This document shows positions 57,672-64,000 of a stretch of DNA of 64,000 nucleotides, piece after piece. The DNA is from Isoetes taiwanensis (lineage: Eukaryota; Streptophyta; Lycopodiopsida; Isoetales; Isoetaceae). Both the position numbers and the translations under genes were made by a program. The stretch is from the NCBI GenBank assembly GCA_021234155.1, contig JAJEKV010000052.1, positions 3,945,606 to 4,009,605 of the forward strand, written 5' to 3'. The notes under the pieces were generated by a model. It made no database searches and was not told the origin of the DNA. It saw nothing but the letters and a program-made list of their open reading frames with translations. The first letter of the stretch is position 1, and each line of letters begins with the position of its first letter.

Positions 57672-58216
57672 GAGGTAATTTGAGATCTCCTTTTGTCCCC
57701 ATAAGAATCCTCCAATAGAATGAGTACTCTACATCAAACTGCAATTAATGCAGCATTAACAACTTCATTGCTGTCGTTTTTTCCCTATAACTTTTGATCT
57801 ACTCATGAAAATGCTGCGGCGTTTGTTGCATTAGATGCAGAATGAAAAGATCTTTCAAGTGATATATGGTTATGATGTATTTCAATACAAATCATATATG
57901 TTAACCTTAAAAAATATGGTTTTTTGCTCTTTTCTTATATATTTACATCCCAAAAGATATAACAATGGGTTGTCATTAGAAAGATCTTGAGGAGACGAAT
58001 CCATTGCCACAAATCGTGTTCGAATCAGAGTTTTTGATCAAAAGTTATAGTAGAAAGATGACACTGCAAAAGTTAGTTAGAACTGCATTAATTACTGCTG
58101 CCACATAATACTGGAATAAAATACACTGGAGCTCTTCTCTTATTGGACAGTTTAAAAAGCTGATGTGGCTTTTTAAGCATCCCTTAATGGGACAAAATGA
58201 GATCTCAAATTACCTC
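57672..58216. mobile_element. TA-flanked MITE, 545 bp, inside the RT gene
   Basis: Ends GAGGTAATTTGAGATCTC and GAGATCTCAAATTACCTC are perfect inverted repeats, extended by (C/A)TTTTGTCCC, with TA on each side. The interior has further inverted segments (ATAACTTTTGATC near 57788 and GATCAAAAGTTATAG near 58036; AAAGATCTTTC/GAAAGATCTTG). General design resembles the MITE at 47982-48508 but the ends differ. Confidence 0.85.
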
Positions 58217-58219
58217 TAA

Positions 58220-59941
58220 TGGGAACTTAGGAACCTTTTTGGTAAAGGTCTTAACCATGTTCCCGACAAAGTTCTGGATATTGAAGCTCTCAAGAATGAT
58301 ATTTGGAGGGCTTGTGACAAAGTATTTGAGCTGCACTTCTACATTTGCTTACAGGTTTCTAATGAAGCTAAAGAGAAAGTTAAAGTGAAAGTTTGGGAGA
58401 TTACCTTTAACAAAGTTCAGATGGCCATTAAATTGGATGGCACAAGGAAATTCCCGCTCAGTGATGAAAATGTCACTAATAACCTTAGATGGCTAGTGGA
58501 CAATCTATACGTTTCCGGTGTAGATAAGGCTGCTAATAACCCATGCTTTATGTGCCCTAAATACATTAAGGACTTGGCTCTGAATAGGATCAATAGTGCT
58601 GATTTTATAGCCAATAAGCGCTCCTTGAAGCAAGTTATGGAAAACTTACTGTATGATATCAGTAATCTGGTAGATAATATCTGTTTGAATTCTGACCTTG
58701 GTAATGAAAAACTCCCCTACTTGTTGGGAATATTCAAAGCCCATAAAATGGACTACAGATGGATTACTAATGCCCATAACACGATTTACACTGAGATTTC
58801 CCTTGTCGTCACTGCAGTCCTGAACGAAATTTTAAATCTATGGCCCGAGATTACTAAATTCCTATGTGGAAGCATATGGATGCAAGTGACAGGTTCTATA
58901 AATCTATGCTGGATAGTTGGATCTATTTATGATGTCACTTTAAATCTCCCTAGTATGATTCAGGATGTATTCGTTGCTGACATTACAAAATGCTATGAAA
59001 CCATACCATTGACAGGTGATTCGGGCATTTGCACCATTATGAAGAAAGTAATTGATGCCACTTGGAACTATAAAAAAATGTTACACAAAAAGCATGAGTT
59101 ATGGATCAAGAAGTGTGGGGATGCTGGCTATAAAATTAAATGGTTCAAATTCTCTCCTAGTGGCAAATGCTGGCAGTACATTAGTCAGCAAAAGTTCATT
59201 GATATAAACATTTGGCTTTTAACCAACTGTTACATTGCAGTAGGGATAAATACATGGAGACAGGACGGTGGTATTCCAATGGGGTTCCCTTGTAGTCCGG
59301 GATGGTGTAACCTATACCTTGCTTGGTTTGAGCTAATGTTTATAAAGGAACTGGCAAAGCAAGGTAAGTTTGATCTTATCAAGAATTTCAAATACGTATT
59401 TAGGTACATGGATGATTTGCTGGCCATAAATTGCCCTATGATCAGGGATTTCTTAAGTAAGGGACCTGTCTCTAATGAACAGTCGTTACACATATACGAC
59501 TTAGATAAACTGGGAATCAAAGAGGAAACTATTTTTGCTACTAATGGCCCTTTCAATCAATCCTTTGGACAGGCTGCTAATTTCCTCAATTTAAGAATTG
59601 AGATAGTAAACAGATCACATGGGGTTTACAGAACGGTCAGATATGATAAAAGGGACTGCCTTCCATTCACATCCCTCAAATTTATTCATGCAGATGGGTG
59701 CAGACCTTACCATCAATCAAGAAATGTTATCCTATCACAGGTTCTACCTTGTTTATACATAAATTCCTGCCATACTGGGGCTGCAAAGGATATCATCGAA
59801 CTTATACATATCTTCATAAACAAGGGTTTTGACTGTGGCGGTTTAAAGCGTAGAGTGATCAAGTACATCAAGGAAAATACTTTTCCTGGAATAAAGTTTG
59901 ATACCAATGAGGTTATTGATGCCATTGACAATTACTTCTAG
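58220..59941 (+). CDS. Reverse transcriptase, Penelope/TERT-like by motif
   Basis: Open for 573 codons right from the MITE edge (WELRNLFGKGLNHVPDKVLD) to TAG at 59941; the true start lies before the MITE. Fingers: NNPCFMCPKYIKDLAL and LPYLLGIFKAHKMDYRWITN (K-x-H-K and R-x-I). Motif A DVFVADITKCYETIPL, motif B DGGIPMGFPCSPGWCNLYLA, motif C VFRYMDDLLAIN (intact Y-x-D-D), motif D region NFLNLRIEI. Thumb-like end: CRPYHQSRNVILSQVLPCLY ... ELIHIFINKGF. Absence of RNase H, integrase or GIY-YIG in the downstream 1 kb, and the A motif with D-x-x-K/x-YE-IP, favour a Penelope-like or TERT-related enzyme without endonuclease; exact clade unresolved. All catalytic Asp are present, so the enzyme part may be recently active. 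Confidence 0.8.
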   Translation, partial: WELRNLFGKGLNHVPDKVLDIEALKNDIWRACDKVFELHFYICLQVSNEAKEKVKVKVWEITFNKVQMAIKLDGTRKFPLSDENVTNNLRWLVDNLYVSGVDKAANNPCFMCPKYIKDLALNRINSADFIANKRSLKQVMENLLYDISNLVDNICLNSDLGNEKLPYLLGIFKAHKMDYRWITNAHNTIYTEISLVVTAVLNEILNLWPEITKFLCGSIWMQVTGSINLCWIVGSIYDVTLNLPSMIQDVFVADITKCYETIPLTGDSGICTIMKKVIDATWNYKKMLHKKHELWIKKCGDAGYKIKWFKFSPSGKCWQYISQQKFIDINIWLLTNCYIAVGINTWRQDGGIPMGFPCSPGWCNLYLAWFELMFIKELAKQGKFDLIKNFKYVFRYMDDLLAINCPMIRDFLSKGPVSNEQSLHIYDLDKLGIKEETIFATNGPFNQSFGQAANFLNLRIEIVNRSHGVYRTVRYDKRDCLPFTSLKFIHADGCRPYHQSRNVILSQVLPCLYINSCHTGAAKDIIELIHIFINKGFDCGGLKRRVIKYIKENTFPGIKFDTNEVIDAIDNYF

Positions 59942-60120
59942 ATCTGAGGTACGGGTTATCTGTGTTTATCTTCTTTTCTCTAAAATAGATGCTTTGCAAG
60001 TATAGGGTGTGGCATGGCTCCTGCTTTGAGTAGGGGCATGCCACCCCTACTTCAGAAATCTAAACAGGTTGGTTGGTACTTTGTGCTGCCCCACTCTACG
60101 GTTGGAGGTAGGGTTTTTTT

Positions 60121-61322
60121 TATAAAAAGCATGCTTGGTAAGCCCTTTTTTTTCATTGATTGGATAGCATATCCGGTCCTGCTAGGAATAACTGTACCTT
60201 ATGTGTATGGGAGTGTTTACATGATGGTTATTGAATACTTAATGGCCTATAAGCTCATTTATTTTCCCTAAGTCCAAGCCTTTAATTTGGTGTCATATGT
60301 GGGTATGTACCCTATGTGTGATATCTAGGATATTTTCCCTTCAACTGGTTTTGCATGATATATTCTGGTGGTGACACCATTCCGTATAAAGATATGGACT
60401 TAAGATATTAACATTAGGTGTGTTATTCTGGCCTTAGTTAAATACTTGGGCTTGTTTCATGCCGTTTTAATTGAAAGACATAGTTTTAATGAATTACCAA
60501 TGGACTTACCATTAGGTGTATCTTTTTGGCCTTAGGTAAACACAGGCTTATTTCGTGCTGCAAGTTGTGAAGTAAATACTTTGTATTGATTGAGCTGTTC
60601 ATAGCTATATCCCTGACCTTTAAAGACGGACCTTAGCCGATCTGTGGCCTTGCCTCGAGTTAGGGTTTCGAGGCATGCGCTGGTAGCTATGACAGACCAT
60701 AGTTAAGATTGACGGTTCCCTTTTCTGGTTTTTCCGGGCTTATGCTAATGGATGAATGGGACCTGATTATTGAAGATGACCTTCCCTTTTCTGAGTTTGA
60801 TATCCTGCGCCTAAATGAGGCCGCTCTAGACAAGGAAATCGCATTTTGCATGCAAGGCACTGATCTAAAGGGAGAAAAGATAGGCATGGATGGATATAAT
60901 AAGAGAGGCAAGCATAGCTATGGTGGCCAGCAACAGAATATACATTTCCAGAGCACAAACAGACAAAGCTTTGGAGATACATCTTACTTTGTCCCTGAAG
61001 CACAGTACATGGACGATCAAGAATCTGACTTGGATGATAATCATGTATGAAATATTTAGTTCCTGGGTGTTTGTACACGGGTAAATTATCTGTGCTTGGC
61101 CAGCAACAATCTGTTACTTGTTGGCTTAGTGATGCAAGCTGACTATGACATAAGGTATTTGCTTGCTTCTGATTATACGATAGACCATGGGCACTTCTTG
61201 TGGTATGGTATCTATAAATAAATCCCTTGTAAGGAAATGGACAGCAGAATATGCCAGTATATGGTTGTATTGGATCTCAGGATCATTTTATTTCTAAGTA
61301 TATTATTTGATTTGCTCTCTTT
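60121..61322 (+). repeat. 1.2-kb dispersed repeat, copy 2
   Basis: Partner of 40377-41592, starting after GGGTTTTTTTTATA. Lies 180 bases after the RT stop. Differences from copy 1 are scattered substitutions and a few short indels. Confidence 0.85.
60742..61050 (+). CDS. Conserved 102-residue ORF in the dispersed repeat, copy 2
   Basis: Same protein as at 40998-41306 (MLMDEWDLIIEDDLPFSEFD start, DDQESDLDDNHV end). Its place behind the reverse transcriptase suggests it might be the last ORF of the RT element; alternatively it belongs to a small inserted repeat. No domain recognised. Confidence 0.45.
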   Translation: MLMDEWDLIIEDDLPFSEFDILRLNEAALDKEIAFCMQGTDLKGEKIGMDGYNKRGKHSYGGQQQNIHFQSTNRQSFGDTSYFVPEAQYMDDQESDLDDNHV

Positions 61323-62425
61323 CCAAGTTATTTTCTTTTTGATCTTGTGGCAAAAGGATTACATTAGGTAATCGGTGACTAATCGAGAAGCCTAAGGTAC
61401 CTTTTGGCCCTTGCAATTTTACCCAGTCTATGGCTAACTTTGTATTGATTGGCTGCAGGTACGGGCTTCTCTTCTTAATGTTTTCCTTTTATCCAAGGTT
61501 TTAGGAGTTCTTGGGAGATGGCTTGCTCATGAAGACAGTGGCTGGGAACACATGAAGTTTGTTTAAAGTTTTCAGCTGTTTTGGTAGACAGTGATCATTT
61601 GGAAAGGTTGTTGACAACTCAGTAAAGTATTAGAGAGAATATTTCTTTTTCTCATAAAGAAGGTATACCTGGTGTGATATTTAGATGCATTTTATGAAAC
61701 ATAGCTCTTCTGGACAACATGGATTCCTGCAATGTTAAACACGGATGTGTATTGCTGGTTTTCATAAATTTTCTCCTGCTTTTATATGGCTTAAATATGT
61801 AGCTTACGGTTACTCCACTTTAAAGTGCTCTCTTCATATTAGGAAGCTAGATATTACTTTCTATACGCTGTAACAGTGTTCTAGTTTACCTGGAACTTGA
61901 CTGAAATTTTCCAAATGCATTATGTTCTTAAAGATATTTGTCTCTGTTTTCTGCCAGAAAGTGCTATTTGCAGTTATATCTTGCTCTTTGCTGCGCATAG
62001 CACTATAAATCCAGTTCTACTCTTGTATTAATTTCAGTTCCAAATGCATTATGTTCTTAAAGATATATGTCTCTGTTTTCTGCCAGAAAATGTTATTTGC
62101 AGTTATATCTTGCACATTGCTGCTCATAGCACTATAAATCCAGTTCTACTCTTGTATTAAATTCAGTAGCCTGATTAGGTTAGCAGGAGTTTCAGCTTAA
62201 ACTATAGTATGAGAAGGATCTTTGTTTACCTTCTAATTGACTGTATCTATCCAAAAGAACTAGGTTCTGTAAGTTTATGGCAGGGTGTTGGGCTGGAATA
62301 ATTTTTTTTCAGTCATTTCTCTAAGTCTGCTGCTCATTCTAAGATAAATCCAGGTCTGCTCTTGTAATAAATACAGTGACCCTATTGAGCTAACCGGTGA
62401 TGTTGCCTGGAATATGGAATGAAAA
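61323..62425. other. Non-coding 3' region with a 129-bp tandem repeat
   Basis: No gene. TTCCAAATGCATTATGTTC begins at 61909 and again at 62038 (period 129 bp, to about 62167), and a diverged third unit covers about 62310-62390 (CTGCTCTTGTAATAAATACAG). Probably the 3' untranslated region of the RT element. Confidence 0.7.
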
Positions 62426-62768
62426 AGTAATTCCCTTGAAAGTGTTTTGGATATAGTGTCTTCAAAATGTACGGGCTAAACTTATGAGATAAGGGGTCAT
62501 ATAATCTACAACATAGATTAGTCTAAGCTGACACATTTCCAAAGAATGATTAGATATTGGTCAGTAATAAGGATGTGCTTCAAATATTGTTTATTGAAAG
62601 TGACAAACATATCTGAAATATGTTTCAGATAAGTAAGATAAAGTGGCTGAAGTTTTAATGGTGTATGAACATGGTAACATATGATGTATTTAACTCATAT
62701 TTACTATAGACTATGGCAGGAAGAAGGGGTGATACCTTAAAAATGCCTCTAGAATTAAATGACCTTAG
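62426..62768 (+). repeat. Right terminal direct repeat of the RT element
   Basis: Partner of 54647-54999, lacking a 12-bp insert near 54928. Directly followed by TATGGTCATTTAATT, which mirrors the repeat's own AATTAAATGACC end. No duplicate of the left flank is found, so no target-site duplication is evident. Confidence 0.85.
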
Positions 62769-64000
62769 TATGGTCATTTAATTCACACGGAAGGTGACTC
62801 CAGGCAACGAGAGCTGTTGGATAGGCATATTCACCTCTTATTCCTTAATCTACACCATACGTAAAGTTCCTCGTTTGTGGGGTATGCAAGTACAAAATTT
62901 GCTATACTGTATAACAAGATTCGCAAAATACTATAAGATTTCAAGCGGAATACTATATGGTGTTGATTTTGTACGTGCAAAATACAATTATGAGGGCTCT
63001 CGCTGCCCTACGTCACACCCCCGTGTGAATATGCACCCAAACCAAAGGGGGTTTAAGGAGGATTTTAATTTAAATGTGTTGGACCCAATGGTTGTGTTAA
63101 TTAATGTCAATGGTAGTTATGTGTTGGTTGTTAATGTCAATGGTTGTTATGTATTGGTTGTTATGTGTTGGGGGATTTAATTTTTATATGTTGGATGTTA
63201 ATGGTTTGTGTTGCAAAAAATATTTTTTGGCCCCTTCGGGGCCTTAGGGACGTCAACCCCTTCCCCCCGGTGTGTGACAAAAAATTTAGAATTCAAACTA
63301 GAAAAAAAAACTAGAATTCATTTGAGGCTTTCATCACCTGTAGCTTTTGAATTTGATCACAATAAAACAAATAGAACATAAGTAAAAGTTACCATAAAGA
63401 TAGAGCAGATTGATCCCATTATTCTAAAAGTCATAAAGTTTGCAACACCCATACACAAACATTTTTCAACTGGAATTTAATGTTGACCTTTGGCCTCCAT
63501 GGATTCTTGTGGTGAGAAACCAAAGTGGGAAACTTTTCTGCTTGTTAGCACAAGGATCTAGAAGCCTTGGAATTTGCTCAATAACTGCCTCAAAATCTAA
63601 AAATGCATGGTAATTTTTTGCAAGATTCTTCAGAATGAGCCATAAAACAATATCCAATAGCGCAATCCTGTATTAATCAGCTGGTAGGATGTGAAAGCCT
63701 ACCAAACCCGGCCGAAAAATTGCTGTTTTAGCATAGATAACTTAACCAAACATATCCATATCATACACTATCAAAAAGATCTCGGAGAGATCTTTCCAAA
63801 GCAATAAAAATCATATGAAACAGAGCTCTGGATCAAAAGTTATGATAAGAAATGTGTTGCCGACGGGGAAACTGCACTACATGCGCCCTTCAAGCCCTTC
63901 ATGTGCCCATTATGCACCACACACACAAAAAGAGGGCTTTTGTTGTGAGCCTTTGGTTGTTGACCATTGAAAAAAAAGGCTAAAATCAATGGCCCTTATG
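62769..64000. other. Right flank: weak ORF, simple repeats, MITE-like arm
   Basis: An open frame at about 62794-63180 (no ATG at its start) includes YKISSGILYGVDFVRAKYNY and ends in a 30-bp imperfect repeat (VNGSYVLVVNVNGCYVLVV); unrecognised. GGCCCCTTCGGGGCC at 63230 is a perfect short hairpin. From about 63775 the sequence (AAAGATCTCGGAGAGATCTTT, AGCTCTGGATCAAAAGTTAT, TTGCCGACGGGG) resembles an arm of the MITE at 47982-48508. Confidence 0.4.

Noticed and set aside
58220-62425. GIY-YIG endonuclease after the reverse transcriptase
   Set aside because: No G-(I/V)-Y...Y-(I/V)-G pattern in the continuing frame or in the 102-residue ORF; the RT frame ends shortly after the thumb-like region.

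Overview
This window is nuclear DNA of a land plant. It has intron-bearing genes with GT/AG borders, an R2R3-MYB gene with the two classic MYB intron positions, a long PLS-type pentatricopeptide (PPR) reading frame, and a dense layer of nested, mostly broken transposable elements. The style of the PPR protein and the unusual transposon classes suggest a fern or another non-flowering plant; that placement is inference. Recognisable host genes are few: the PPR gene (24.2-26.6 kb), the MYB gene (31.2-32.1 kb, minus) and a relic of its first exon (29.9-30.1 kb).

Layout. 1-7.5 kb: an old DNA transposon ('element A') with a Ulp1-like cysteine protease gene on plus and a transposase-like gene on minus, separated by satellite-like repeats. 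8.2-16.4 kb: an LTR-type retroelement with about 290-bp near-identical end repeats, a tRNA-Met type primer-binding site and a degraded interior without recognisable pol. 17.7-20.3 kb: broken Ty3/gypsy pol, with an inverted integrase fragment and several LTR copies. 20.9-21.6 kb: a TGTGGTG-rich minisatellite. 35.4-39.7 kb (minus): a degraded multi-exon gene with an FCP1-like HAD phosphatase module, preceded by a region resembling adenine-type DNA methyltransferases, set among CGCG palindromes. 39.8-40.3 kb: a CACTA-type terminus. 41.6-51.7 kb: 'element B1', apparently complete, with matching terminal inverted repeats, a Ulp1-like gene and an FCP1-like phosphatase gene on plus, and the same transposase family as element A on minus. 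51.74-54.65 kb: 'element B2', a second copy joined end-to-end to B1 and cut off. 54.65-62.77 kb: an element with about 350-bp direct terminal repeats and a reverse transcriptase whose motifs look closest to Penelope-like/telomerase-like enzymes.

Elements A and B appear to be two ages of one transposon family, pairing an RNase H-like transposase (zinc-binding C-rich ends, SDGC.SQFKS and GHGKG motifs) with a Ulp1-type deSUMOylase-like protease; B also carries a HAD phosphatase. The phosphatase recurs in the 36-kb gene. Most transposon frames are broken, but B1 and B2 disagree mainly at CAG/CTG sites, so part of the 'decay' may be assembly error at methylated CHG sites rather than true mutation.
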